A DNA stretch of 64,000 nt from positions 62,001-126,000 of the forward strand of contig NZ_JBHSHL010000014.1 of the NCBI RefSeq assembly GCF_042652965.1, in the 5' to 3' direction. The notes beneath the pieces were generated by a model. The model worked only from the letters and a program-made list of their open reading frames with translations, was not told the origin of the DNA and ran no database searches. The DNA is from Filifactor villosus (GTDB lineage Bacteria; Bacillota; Clostridia; Peptostreptococcales; Filifactoraceae). A program made the translations under genes and the position numbers. How positions within the stretch are numbered: position 1 is the first letter of the stretch; every line of letters starts with the position of its first letter. Of the stretch, positions 44,587-52,689 are shown one piece after another.

Positions 44587-46143
44587 ATGAGTTTGCTTAC
44601 AGTGAAGAATATTACCCACGGTTTCGGTGGAAGAAGTATATTGGAGGATGTGTCCTTTCGTCTTTTAAAGGGAGAACATGTGGCCTTGATCGGTGCCAAC
44701 GGGGAAGGAAAATCGACCTTTATGAATATTATTACCGGCAATCTGATGCCGGATTCCGGAGATGTGATCTGGTCAAACAGGGTGGAGGTCGGCTACCTCG
44801 ATCAACACAGTTCCTTAAAAGAAGGGACGAGTATTCGTGAAAATCTGCGACTTGCCTTTTCACATATGTATGAACTTGAAGAGGAGCTGAACTCTATTTA
44901 TGACAGGATGGGGAGTGCATCGGACGAGGAGTTGACAAAGTTGATGGAGGATTCCGCAGAGATCCAAACCATTCTTGAGGACAGCGGATTTTATGTCATC
45001 GACTCCAAGATTGAAGAGGTGGCAGGAGGACTTGGACTCAAAGATATCGGTTTGGACAGAGCAGTAAACGATCTGAGCGGGGGCCAGCGTTCCAAAGTTT
45101 TGCTTACGAAACTTCTGCTGCAAAATCCGACCATCCTTCTACTGGACGAGCCGACAAATTACCTCGATTTTGAGCATATCGAATGGCTTAAGCGTTTTTT
45201 GAACTCTTATGAGAATGCCTTTATCCTGATATCTCATGACATTCCTTTTATCAATGCGGTCACCAATATTATCTATCATGTTGAAAATTGCGAATTGACG
45301 AGATATGTAGGAAACTATGACGAGTTTTTGCGTCTATACGAGCTCAAAAAACTCCAACATGAAAAGGCCTATGAACGTCAACAGAAGGAAGTAGAACGTT
45401 TGGAAGATTTTATTGCCAGAAACAAAGCCAGGATCTCCACTACCGGTCGTGCAAAGAGCCGAATGAAGCAACTTGACAGGATGGAGATGATAGAACGTCC
45501 CAAGGAGAAGATCAAACCCGTTTTTCAGTTCAAAGAAGCTCGAACACCTTCCAAAGTCGTTATTGAAGCCAAGGGGCTTGTGATAGGTTACGACGAAGCC
45601 TTGACCAAAGCCTTTGACTTGGAAATCGAACGCAATAAAAAGATAGCGATCCGAGGAGTAAACGGCATCGGAAAATCCACCCTACTCAAAACTCTGCTTG
45701 GAAAACAAGCGGCGATCGAAGGGGCGGTTCATCTCGGTCAGCATGTCGAGATCGGATATTTCGAACAGGAGGATAACAAGAAAAATTCCAACACGGCGAT
45801 TGAAGAAATCTGGAATTCTTATCCCTCGATGACAAATCACGAGATTCGTTCGGAGTTGGCGAAGTGTGGTTTGACTAACGAGCATATTACTTCTCAAATG
45901 ATGGTTTTATCCGGAGGAGAAAATGCAAAGGTAAGGCTTTGTAAGGTCATGCTTTCTCAGATCAATGTACTGGTCTTGGATGAGCCTACCAATCACTTGG
46001 ATGTGGAGGCCAAGGATGAGTTGAAGAGAGCTTTAAAAGAATTCAAGGGTACCGTCTTGCTCGTTTCACACGATCCCGACTTCTATAGAGACTTCGTAGA
46101 TGAGGTTCTCGATGCCGAACAATGGTCTGTTAAAGTAGTATAA
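44587..46143 (+). CDS. ABC-F family ATPase
   Basis: The 518-residue soluble protein has two ABC nucleotide-binding domains and no membrane segment. NBD1 has GANGEGKST, LSGGQRSKVLL and LLLDEPTNYLD. NBD2 has GVNGIGKST, LSGGENAKVRL and LVLDEPTNHLD. They are joined by a charged helical linker (about 240-310). ABC-F proteins act at the ribosome as translation factors (EttA, YbiT, Uup types) or antibiotic-resistance factors. The linker is of ordinary length, so I make no resistance claim. AAAGGAG is before the ATG. Confidence 0.93.
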   Translation: MSLLTVKNITHGFGGRSILEDVSFRLLKGEHVALIGANGEGKSTFMNIITGNLMPDSGDVIWSNRVEVGYLDQHSSLKEGTSIRENLRLAFSHMYELEEELNSIYDRMGSASDEELTKLMEDSAEIQTILEDSGFYVIDSKIEEVAGGLGLKDIGLDRAVNDLSGGQRSKVLLTKLLLQNPTILLLDEPTNYLDFEHIEWLKRFLNSYENAFILISHDIPFINAVTNIIYHVENCELTRYVGNYDEFLRLYELKKLQHEKAYERQQKEVERLEDFIARNKARISTTGRAKSRMKQLDRMEMIERPKEKIKPVFQFKEARTPSKVVIEAKGLVIGYDEALTKAFDLEIERNKKIAIRGVNGIGKSTLLKTLLGKQAAIEGAVHLGQHVEIGYFEQEDNKKNSNTAIEEIWNSYPSMTNHEIRSELAKCGLTNEHITSQMMVLSGGENAKVRLCKVMLSQINVLVLDEPTNHLDVEAKDELKRALKEFKGTVLLVSHDPDFYRDFVDEVLDAEQWSVKVV

Positions 46144-46188
46144 CAAGAGGGAGATCTTTTTAAACTAAGAAATGAGGTACAAACAATT

Positions 46189-46980
46189 ATGGCAAGTATT
46201 TATACACACCACCATCTCAATGCTTCCGTCTACCCCTTCCTTCCCGAAGAAGCAAAGGAGCTCATAGGGGAGCACAGGGAGTATTATCAATTCGGAGCAC
46301 AGGGGCCGGACTTGTTCTTTTTCCAAATGTCCTCGGTAAAAAAAGGGGGAAATCTCGGAGAGAGGATCCATAACAAACCCTTTATAGACTTTTGGAAACC
46401 GGTCGAGAAATACAGTTTGGAAAAGGACCCTTTGGCAGCTTATCTCATAGGGTGTTCCCTTCATTTTTTGGTGGATGTTACCATCCACCCCACGGTAGAT
46501 GCGTCGATCGAAGAGGGGTATGGACATATCGATATTGAAACGGAACTCGATCGTTACTATATGGAGAAAGACGGATATAAGGCGACCAAGTTCAAGCAAT
46601 GGGAACTTATTGCGAAGAGTTTGGATGCCGATGTCATCTTAAAGGCCTATTCGGCCTATCCTTCTTGCAACTACGATATGGTAAAAGAAAGTATTCGGGA
46701 CTTTCGGAGGGTAAAGAGGGTTCTGCACAGTCCGAACGTTTTTACCGAAAAAGCACTGTTTGCCATTATGAAAAAGATGAAGTTTCACAAATATATTCCC
46801 ATCATCACGAAACAGAGACCGATGTCTCAGGCCTTGAAAACCAATCGCATCCTAAGAGAATTGATTGAGACGACCAAGGTGAGAGCGCCTGAATATATAA
46901 GAGAAGTCTTGAACGCTTCTCGTGGGGGGAGCGATTATCCGGAGGAGTTTTTCTATAATTTCAATGGGAGGAAAGCATAG
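46189..46980 (+). CDS. Zinc-dependent phospholipase C-like protein
   Basis: The 263-residue protein carries the His/Asp pattern of the zinc-dependent phospholipase C family: THHHLNASV at the N-terminus, FGAQGPDLFFFQ at about 35-46, and YLIGCSLHFLVDVTIHPTVD at about 85-104. No signal peptide is visible, so it is probably intracellular and may not be a secreted lecithinase. The stop codon overlaps the GTG start of the MFS gene by 1 nt, so they are co-translated. Confidence 0.85.
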   Translation: MASIYTHHHLNASVYPFLPEEAKELIGEHREYYQFGAQGPDLFFFQMSSVKKGGNLGERIHNKPFIDFWKPVEKYSLEKDPLAAYLIGCSLHFLVDVTIHPTVDASIEEGYGHIDIETELDRYYMEKDGYKATKFKQWELIAKSLDADVILKAYSAYPSCNYDMVKESIRDFRRVKRVLHSPNVFTEKALFAIMKKMKFHKYIPIITKQRPMSQALKTNRILRELIETTKVRAPEYIREVLNASRGGSDYPEEFFYNFNGRKA

Positions 46981-48209
46981 TGGAACAGAGAAGAAATGAA
47001 CGAAACTGGATTTTGTACGACATAGGTAACTCGGCCTATATCCTGATCGCAACTACAATGATACCGATCATGTTCACCCGGCTTGCAACTCAAGGAGGAG
47101 TGAGCGAGGATGTTTCTTTGGCCTATTGGGGTTATGCGGTTACGATATCGACCTTAATCACAGCCTTGTGCGGTCCGGTGTTGGGAGCGATATCGGATAC
47201 ATCTTTCGGGAAAAAGCGTATGTTTTTTTTCTTTGTTCTGTTGGGAGTGGCCGGTTGTTTTTTTCAACCTCGTGTATCCAACTACCTTGTGTTTTTGATC
47301 GTCTATGTTTTGGCCAAAACGGGTTTCAACGGTTCTCTGATTTTTTATGACAGTATGCTGGGCGATATTACGACGGAGGAAAGAATGGACTTTGTTTCTT
47401 CCAGAGGCTATGCTTGGGGCTATATCGGTTCATGTATTCCTTTTGTTTTTTGTATTTTTCTCATAACGAAAAAAGAGGTTTTTTCCATGGATCTCTCTTC
47501 GGTGATGAACTTGGTCTTTTTGATTATAGCCGTTTGGTGGATCCTTTTTACCCTTCCTCTTATGTTCTCTTATCGACAAAAGACCTATATGGATCGATTG
47601 AAGGGACCGAAGCAGGTGTTTGATCAGCTTGCTGAAACCGCGATGGAGATCAAAGAGAATCCGAAGGTGTTTTGGTTTTTGGCATCCTTCTTCTTTTACA
47701 TCGATGGAGTCTACACTATTATCAATATGGCAACGGCCTACGGCTCGTCCTTGGGATTGTCGAGTAATGGGATGATAATGGCCCTCCTGTTGACTCAGGT
47801 GGTTGCCTTTCCCTTTGCGCTCCTTTTCGGATATCTTTCTAAGCGTATAAAGACGGAGACTTTGCTTAAACTCTGTATCATTGCCTATGCCTTGATCGCT
47901 CTTTACGGAGTCACCTTGGATCGGTTGTTTGAATTCTGGATACTGGCTGTAGGGGTAGGGATGTTTCAGGGAAGCATTCAAGCGCTGTCCCGCTCTTATT
48001 ATGCAAAGATCATTCCTCCTGAAAAATCGGGAGAGTATTTCGGGATCTATGATATCTTTGGAAAGGGAGCTTCCGTCATAGGTACCTTCATCGTCTCGGT
48101 CGTATCTCAGGTTACAGGGAATCAGCACTATGCAATTTTTTCGCTTATCTTCCTGTTTGTAGCGGGTTATTATTCCTTCTTAAAGTCGGAGAAGACAGGT
48201 ATATCGTAA
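46980..48209 (+). CDS. MFS transporter, Atg22/UMF1-like
   Basis: The 409-residue protein has twelve predicted helices. The opening NWILYDIGNSAYILIATTMIP and the GPVLGAISDTSFGKKRMF loop are the UMF1/Atg22-like signature. YYAKIIPPEKSGEYFGIYDIFGKG in the second half is also family-typical. Fungal Atg22 exports amino acids from the vacuole; bacterial substrates are unknown. The start is GTG, overlapping the TAG of the upstream gene (TAGTG). The terminator is about 280 bp downstream. Confidence 0.9.
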   Translation: MEQRRNERNWILYDIGNSAYILIATTMIPIMFTRLATQGGVSEDVSLAYWGYAVTISTLITALCGPVLGAISDTSFGKKRMFFFFVLLGVAGCFFQPRVSNYLVFLIVYVLAKTGFNGSLIFYDSMLGDITTEERMDFVSSRGYAWGYIGSCIPFVFCIFLITKKEVFSMDLSSVMNLVFLIIAVWWILFTLPLMFSYRQKTYMDRLKGPKQVFDQLAETAMEIKENPKVFWFLASFFFYIDGVYTIINMATAYGSSLGLSSNGMIMALLLTQVVAFPFALLFGYLSKRIKTETLLKLCIIAYALIALYGVTLDRLFEFWILAVGVGMFQGSIQALSRSYYAKIIPPEKSGEYFGIYDIFGKGASVIGTFIVSVVSQVTGNQHYAIFSLIFLFVAGYYSFLKSEKTGIS

Positions 48210-48239
48210 AAAACGCTCTAAATGCTCTTATCTCCTATT

Positions 48240-48340
48240 TATAGTATTATCTATAAAATTGACAGGTTGAATGTGTTGAACTATAATCCTTCAAGTCATT
48301 TTCAGTAGTCATATATTGAACCTATCCGAAAGTTCAAATA
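48240..48340 (-). repeat. Family A repeat, divergent copy
   Basis: TATAGTATTATCTATAAAAT, GACAGGTTGAATGTGTTGAA and CCTTCAAGT mirror the copy at 55330-55445 in reverse complement. The far end is decayed. Confidence 0.5.
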
Positions 48341-48490
48341 TAAAAATCTATTTTGTCGCTCATAGAGTGGAGAATATCAATAACAAGAGTTCGAGCGGAT
48401 AAAAGCGTCGGTCTGAACGACTTGGCAATACAGAAGTCGGTAGTGATCTTGAGTTCAAGATGATATCCGCTCAAAAAAATATTTCATAAG

Positions 48491-48569
48491 AAAAGACCCT
48501 TTGCTATAGAGGACCAAACTGTGAAGATCGGATCGATCTTCACAGTTTGGTACAACAAGGGTCTTTTTT
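48491..48569 (+). terminator. Large two-part terminator hairpin
   Basis: The inner stem of 17 bp is perfect (48514-48530 with 48534-48550, 3-nt loop GAT). The outer stem pairs AAAAGACCCTT (48491-48501) with AAGGGTCTTTT (48557-48567), followed by TTTT. Strong rho-independent terminator, probably for the MFS gene. Confidence 0.85.
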
Positions 48570-48626
48570 GTGTCAAGGATTCATAGTGCTATTTTTATAT
48601 CGATGATTTATATTTTATCAGCTCTA

Positions 48627-48740
48627 ATACTAGTATTCATTTGAGCTATGGATATCCGAAACCTGTACTCCACAGAAGATAACACGGATGTTCGTAATCA
48701 TAAAGTAGATATAACCATACTTCTATTGAAGAATAGTATA
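48627..48740 (-). repeat. Family A repeat
   Basis: In minus orientation it reads TATACTATTCTTCAATAGAAG, TATGGTTATATCTAC, TTCTGTGGAGTACAG, GATATCCATAGCTCAAATG and AATACTAGTATT, a good full-length copy. Confidence 0.8.
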
Positions 48741-48767
48741 AAACGAAGTCCTGAACAGGTATTTCTG

Positions 48768-48876
48768 CTATTGCTTATACCAAATTATGGATATAAACAA
48801 TCTATGACCCATAGAAGAAAAACAGCTTCTCATTGTCAAAAAACAGATATATCCATGCTTTTATTTGATAATAGTA
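48768..48876 (-). repeat. Family A repeat
   Basis: In minus orientation it reads TTACTATTATCAAATAAAAG, CATGGATATATCTGTTTTTT, CTTCTATGGGTCATAGATTG and TTTATATCCATAATTTGG. It lies 27 bp from the neighbouring A copy and 11 bp from a B copy, forming a cluster. Confidence 0.78.
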
Positions 48877-48886
48877 ACCTCTATGG

Positions 48887-49041
48887 TCTTAGAGGAAACA
48901 GCTCATAAAACGGAAATTTTGGTTGTTCTATTGTTTTATTCAGAACAAAAAGCTTGTGAAATAAATACTTTGAAGAATTCTTCTCTTTGTGTGAAAACGG
49001 CTTTACTCTGTTTTTAGAATTGTGCCGTATTTTTTTAGTGC
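48887..49041. repeat. Family B repeat overlapping the metI stop codon
   Basis: It starts TCTTAGAGGAAACAGCTCAT, contains CTTGTGAAATAAATACTTTG and GTGTGAAAACGGCTTTA, and ends AGAATTGTGCCGTATTTTTTTAGTG. The right end reaches the stop codon of metI (49035-49037). Confidence 0.6.
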
Positions 49042-49706
49042 GTGACTTTTCGGGCAAGGAAGTCTCCGATCCCCTGCAAGAGATAGACGATGAGTAAGAT
49101 AACAACAACGGTTACGATCATCGCATCCTGTTTAAAGCCTTGGTAGCCGTACCTTATCGCAAAATAACCGAGTCCTCCGCTTCCTATCGAACCTGCGATG
49201 GCTGAAAAGCTTAACAGGCTGATAAGAGATACTGTAATTGCGTTGATGATTCCCCCGAGGCCTTCTCTTAAGATCACCTTGATAACGATCTGAAAAGGAG
49301 AGAAACCCATTGCGGTATAGGCTTCGATCACACCCAAGTCGACACTGTAGAGAGCAAGCTCTACCTGCTTTGCCAAAAAGGGGATACAGGCGATCGTAAG
49401 AGGAAACAAAGAGCCTTTGAGCCCTATACTTGTACCCATGACCATTCTCGTAATCCCTGTCAATGCTGCGAATAAAATGATCGCAGGCACTGAACGGACG
49501 GCATTGACGATTTTTGAAAGAGTAGAGTATACAAAGGTATTTTCCAGAATATGTCCTTTTGAAGTTATCAACATCACAACACCCAAAGGGATGCCGATGA
49601 GGGTGGAGAAAAAGCCCGATATTCCTATCATAAAGAAGGTCTCCCAAAGAGATTTTAAAAGTTCCGGATATAATTCCACCATATTGGGGAAGTATTGACT
49701 AAGCAT
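49035..49706 (-). CDS. metI: Methionine ABC transporter permease
   Basis: The 223-residue inner-membrane permease has five helices in the MetI/BPD_transp_1 family. The EAA loop lies in VDLGVIEAYTAMGFSPFQIV, and the C-terminus has GSGGLGYFAIRYGYQ, typical of MetI. The start overlaps metN by 8 nt. No metQ gene follows; the gene runs into repeat elements, and the next gene beyond them is on the opposite strand. A family B repeat covers the stop codon. Confidence 0.93.
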   Translation of the reverse strand: MLSQYFPNMVELYPELLKSLWETFFMIGISGFFSTLIGIPLGVVMLITSKGHILENTFVYSTLSKIVNAVRSVPAIILFAALTGITRMVMGTSIGLKGSLFPLTIACIPFLAKQVELALYSVDLGVIEAYTAMGFSPFQIVIKVILREGLGGIINAITVSLISLLSFSAIAGSIGSGGLGYFAIRYGYQGFKQDAMIVTVVVILLIVYLLQGIGDFLARKVTH

Positions 49707-50709
49707 GTGAAACCACCTCGATTCTTGTGCCCTTACTTTGCATAAAGTCGATTGCTTCTTTTATTTTTTTGTCTTCTCCGAGGATCTCGACATACAGACT
49801 TCCGATAAAAGAATCCGATATTTTTTCGATATTTCCGAACAAAATATTGATCAAAACATCGTAATTTTTGATCACTTCAGCAATCAGGGGATGATGGGTT
49901 GTCTCTCCGAGGAAGGAGATCTTGTACAAGGTCCTGTTCTCATCCTTCATCTTGTCCAGAAATTCTTGCGTGTGCATGGTTTGAGATACAAAGTCCTGTG
50001 CAATCGTACTCTTCGGCGAGGAGAAAATCTCAAACAAAGACCCTTTCTCTACGATAACTCCGTTTTCCATGACTGCAACCTTAGTGCAGATCTGCTTGAC
50101 TACTTCCATCTGATGGGTGATGATGACAACGGTAATCCCCGTTGTTCGATGGATCTCTCTTAAAAGCTGAAGAATAGACTTGGTTGTATTCGGATCGAGG
50201 GCGGAAGTAGCTTCATCACAGAGAAGGATCTGCGGATCGTTACTGAGAGCTCTTGCGATTGCGACCCGTTGTTTTTGTCCTCCGCTCAGCTGTCGGGGAT
50301 AGGAGTGTATCTTATCTTCGAGTCCTACAAGTTTTAGCAGGGAATGTACTTTTTTGTCGATCTCATCCTTTGAATAGCCTTGTCTTCTCAGGGGTGCAGC
50401 GATGTTATCGAAGACATCGATGTTGTACATAAGGTTGAAGTGTTGGAAGATCATCCCGATGTTTTTTCGCTTTTCTCTCAATTGTACAGGAGTGAGGGTA
50501 TGCAGCTCCGTAGAGTCTATTTTTACAACTCCTTTTGTAGGCACTTCTAAGAAGTTGATACATCTTACCAAGGTGCTTTTTCCCGCACCGCTGAACCCTA
50601 TGATCCCGTAGATGTCTCCTTTGTCGATCGAAAGGTTGATATCTTTCAGAGCGTGGATTGTGCCTGTTTTTGTATCAAATGTTTTGGAAACGTTGATCAG
50701 TTCTATCAA
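49699..50709 (-). CDS. metN: Methionine ABC transporter ATP-binding protein
   Basis: The 336-residue ATPase has Walker A GFSGAGKST near residue 37, the signature LSGGQKQRVAIARAL and Walker B LLCDEATSALDP. A C-terminal NIL domain (about 260-336) senses methionine in the MetN family. It powers uptake of D/L-methionine through MetI. The start is TTG at 50709, 9 nt after AAGGAGG. The 300-bp leader shows no S-box riboswitch pattern. Confidence 0.94.
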   Translation of the reverse strand: MIELINVSKTFDTKTGTIHALKDINLSIDKGDIYGIIGFSGAGKSTLVRCINFLEVPTKGVVKIDSTELHTLTPVQLREKRKNIGMIFQHFNLMYNIDVFDNIAAPLRRQGYSKDEIDKKVHSLLKLVGLEDKIHSYPRQLSGGQKQRVAIARALSNDPQILLCDEATSALDPNTTKSILQLLREIHRTTGITVVIITHQMEVVKQICTKVAVMENGVIVEKGSLFEIFSSPKSTIAQDFVSQTMHTQEFLDKMKDENRTLYKISFLGETTHHPLIAEVIKNYDVLINILFGNIEKISDSFIGSLYVEILGEDKKIKEAIDFMQSKGTRIEVVSHA

Positions 50710-50756
50710 TGAGTTTGACCTCCTTATATTAATTTGGACAAATACAATTAACTATT

Positions 50757-50786
50757 ATCATACCATCTTTCTATCATAGGAGTAAA
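50757..50786 (-). promoter_or_regulatory. Likely metNI promoter
   Basis: On the minus strand TTTACT (50786-50781) and TATGAT (50762-50757) are spaced 18 bp. The start codon is about 45 bp downstream, leaving no room for a riboswitch. The rest of 50787-51021 shows no other feature. Confidence 0.5.
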
Positions 50787-51021
50787 TATAAGTATGGAAA
50801 AAAATATTTTTTTGCCTTACAATAGAAATGATTTAGCGGTGTTCGATAAAGGAAAGTGTGAATGGGATCGGCATACCTGTGCAAAAGAAGATCGAATTTT
50901 GAATCATATGAATTCGAACGGCTTAGAGGATGTATGCTGTTTTGGCAACTCGGCGCAGCTTTGATCTTGAAATGTGAGGAGCATTACTTTAAAGATTTGG
51001 GTTAATCACGGAGAAGAAACT

Positions 51022-51294
51022 ATGGGGGAACAAGTGAAGAAATATTTTGTCTATATGGTACGTTGCTCCGACAACAGCTTGTATACCGGATATACGGTCA
51101 ACAGCGTCGAAACAAGGGTAAAAAAGCACAATGAAGGTTTGGGAGGGAAGTACACGAGGGCAAGGCGGCCTGTTCGGATCGTTTATACCGAAGAATGTTC
51201 GAGCAGGCAGAAGGCGATGAAGAGAGAGTTCGAAATCAAAAAACTTTCAAAGAAAGAAAAGGAAGCAATGGTTTCTTCTTGTGAGACTGTTTGA
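51022..51294 (+). CDS. GIY-YIG nuclease-domain protein (UPF0213/YhbQ-type)
   Basis: The 90-residue single-domain protein has the GIY-YIG core: YFVYMVRCSDNSLYTGYT at about 8-25 and the RVKKHNEGLGGKYTRARRPV arginine segment. The GIY/YIG tyrosines appear as VYM and YTG. Family members may act in DNA repair or turnover. An ATG at 50974 gives a longer form, but GGAGAAG lies 7 nt before 51022, so the short form is preferred. Confidence 0.88.
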   Translation: MGEQVKKYFVYMVRCSDNSLYTGYTVNSVETRVKKHNEGLGGKYTRARRPVRIVYTEECSSRQKAMKREFEIKKLSKKEKEAMVSSCETV

Positions 51295-51611
51295 GCAAAG
51301 ACTCTCTTCTTGTAGAAAAGGAAGTCGAATCCATGTTCATTTATAGACACTCCTAAAACCGGATAATGATAAAGCGCATAGAATGGACGGATACAACCGT
51401 ACATTCTGATGAATAACAGCACAAGTGGAAGGAATTCTACATACCTTCGTTTCTTCCAAAGAAAAGGAATTGTATAGACAGTTGACAATGAAACGGGTAG
51501 TGGAATAACAGGAGATTGTAAATATCGTGTAAAATAGGTTTTCTTTTTCTTTTATTTTGTATTATAATTTAAGAAGGTAGAACACTATTGTAAGAAAAGT
51601 GAGGTAATATC
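51295..51611. other. Gap with a possible minus-strand gene remnant
   Basis: A minus ORF (51183-51488) overlaps the GIY-YIG gene end and encodes a hydrophobic peptide similar to that at 33395-33730. No ribosome binding site. A TATAAT (near 51553) may be the -10 for the DUF4282 gene. Confidence 0.35.
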
Positions 51612-52001
51612 ATGAACGATCAAAACAACAAAAATTACGAAGAATTTAAGGGAGCTGCAGAAAACTTTAAAAAAGAGGCAAGCGAAAGATTTGAGCAGCT
51701 TGGAAACAATGCAAGGAATCAAGGGGGACCTTTTCTTTCCAAACTTTTGAGTTTCGACAATATGATTGCCGGGAAAATCATAAAAGTCCTCTATTTTCTG
51801 ATGTTGATCGGAGTTATTATCACAGGGATTGGAATGATTTTTACCCGAGATATGTGGGGGAACAGACAGATCCTCTCCGGAATTCTGGTTATTTTGATAG
51901 GACCCTTTGTTGTACGGATATGGGCGGAACTTGCAATTATTCTCTTCAATATCAACGATAATTTGGCTGAAATCAAAAATATGTTAAAGTACAGAAAATA
52001 A
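51612..52001 (+). CDS. DUF4282 membrane protein
   Basis: The 129-residue protein has a charged N-terminal half (residues 1-45, Glu/Lys/Asn-rich helix) and a C-terminal DUF4282 domain: LLSFDNMIAGKIIKVLYFL, two membrane helices and FVVRIWAELAIILFNINDNLAEI. Function is unknown. ATG after GTGAGGTAATATC. It ends at a terminator. Confidence 0.85.
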   Translation: MNDQNNKNYEEFKGAAENFKKEASERFEQLGNNARNQGGPFLSKLLSFDNMIAGKIIKVLYFLMLIGVIITGIGMIFTRDMWGNRQILSGILVILIGPFVVRIWAELAIILFNINDNLAEIKNMLKYRK

Positions 52002-52012
52002 CAATCCTCAGA

Positions 52013-52047
52013 TTTCCTTGAGAGCCTCTTCTCAAGGAAATTTTTTT
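52013..52047 (+). terminator. Terminator after the DUF4282 gene
   Basis: TTTCCTTGAGA (52013-52023) pairs with TCTCAAGGAAA (52030-52040), followed by TTTTTTTA. Confidence 0.92.
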
Positions 52048-52187
52048 ATGTGGGAAGGTCCAAACAAAGGGGATGGAGGGCAATTTTCGATTAAAAAAAC
52101 GGTAATATCTGTATTGTATTGAAATATAAAAACGGAAGTGGAGATAAGTTTTTCACTTTACAACAAAAAATAAATCCGCGTATTCGA

Positions 52188-52216
52188 TTGCTTAATCGTT
52201 CGATCTGTGCTATTCT
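52188..52216 (+). promoter_or_regulatory. rnpB promoter
   Basis: TTGCTT (52188-52193) and TATTCT (52211-52216) are spaced 17 bp. The predicted start near 52222 coincides with the P1 stem of RNase P RNA. Confidence 0.7.
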
Positions 52217-52221
52217 AGTAA

Positions 52222-52577
52222 GCAGGTAAACCAGACAGTCGCGTGCAGGGCTGAAGTGTTTTTGACCCCGCATGAGGAAAGTCCGAGCTCCACAGGGCAC
52301 GAATGCCAGATAACGTCTGGTGGAGGCAACTCCAAGGATAGTGCAACAGAGAGATACCGCCAATGAAGATTGGTAAGGGTGGAAAGGCGAGGTAAGAGCT
52401 CACCGGCGATATGGCAACATATCGACCATGTAAACCCCATTCGGAGCAAGACCAAGTAGAGACTTTTGTGAAGGTTGCCCGTCTTCGTCTCGCAGGTAGG
52501 TCGCTAGAGTTTATCGGTGACGATAAATCCAGATAGATGACTGTCCACGACAGAACTCGGCTTATCGGTTTACCTCC
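52222..52577 (+). ncRNA. rnpB: RNase P RNA
   Basis: This is the catalytic RNA of ribonuclease P, which matures tRNA 5' ends. The universal blocks are present: GAGGAAAGTCCGAGCTCC (CR-I, about 52271), GGTAAGGGTGGAAAGG, AGAGCTCACC, and ACAGAACTCGGCTTATCGG near the 3' end (CR-V). P1 closes the molecule, pairing GCAGGTAAACC (52222-52232) with GGTTTACCTCC (52567-52577). Length of about 356 nt fits a Gram-positive RNase P RNA. A short hairpin and then a strong terminator follow. Confidence 0.97.
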
Positions 52578-52628
52578 ATTTTTTATTGGAAATGGAGTTC
52601 GTGCAATCTTAAATGTTTATGGATATAG

Positions 52629-52664
52629 ATCTTCTAATTGCTTTGACATTTAGAAGATTTTTTT
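52629..52664 (+). terminator. Terminator after rnpB
   Basis: ATCTTCTAA (52629-52637) pairs with TTAGAAGAT (52650-52658), followed by TTTTTTA. It lies just before the helicase ribosome binding site. Confidence 0.8.
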
Positions 52665-52689
52665 ATCATAGAAAGAGGAAAGGAAGTAT

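Noticed and set aside
50710..51021. Search for a SAM riboswitch in front of metNI.
   Set aside because: No S-box core or terminator is visible, and the putative promoter is too close to the start codon.
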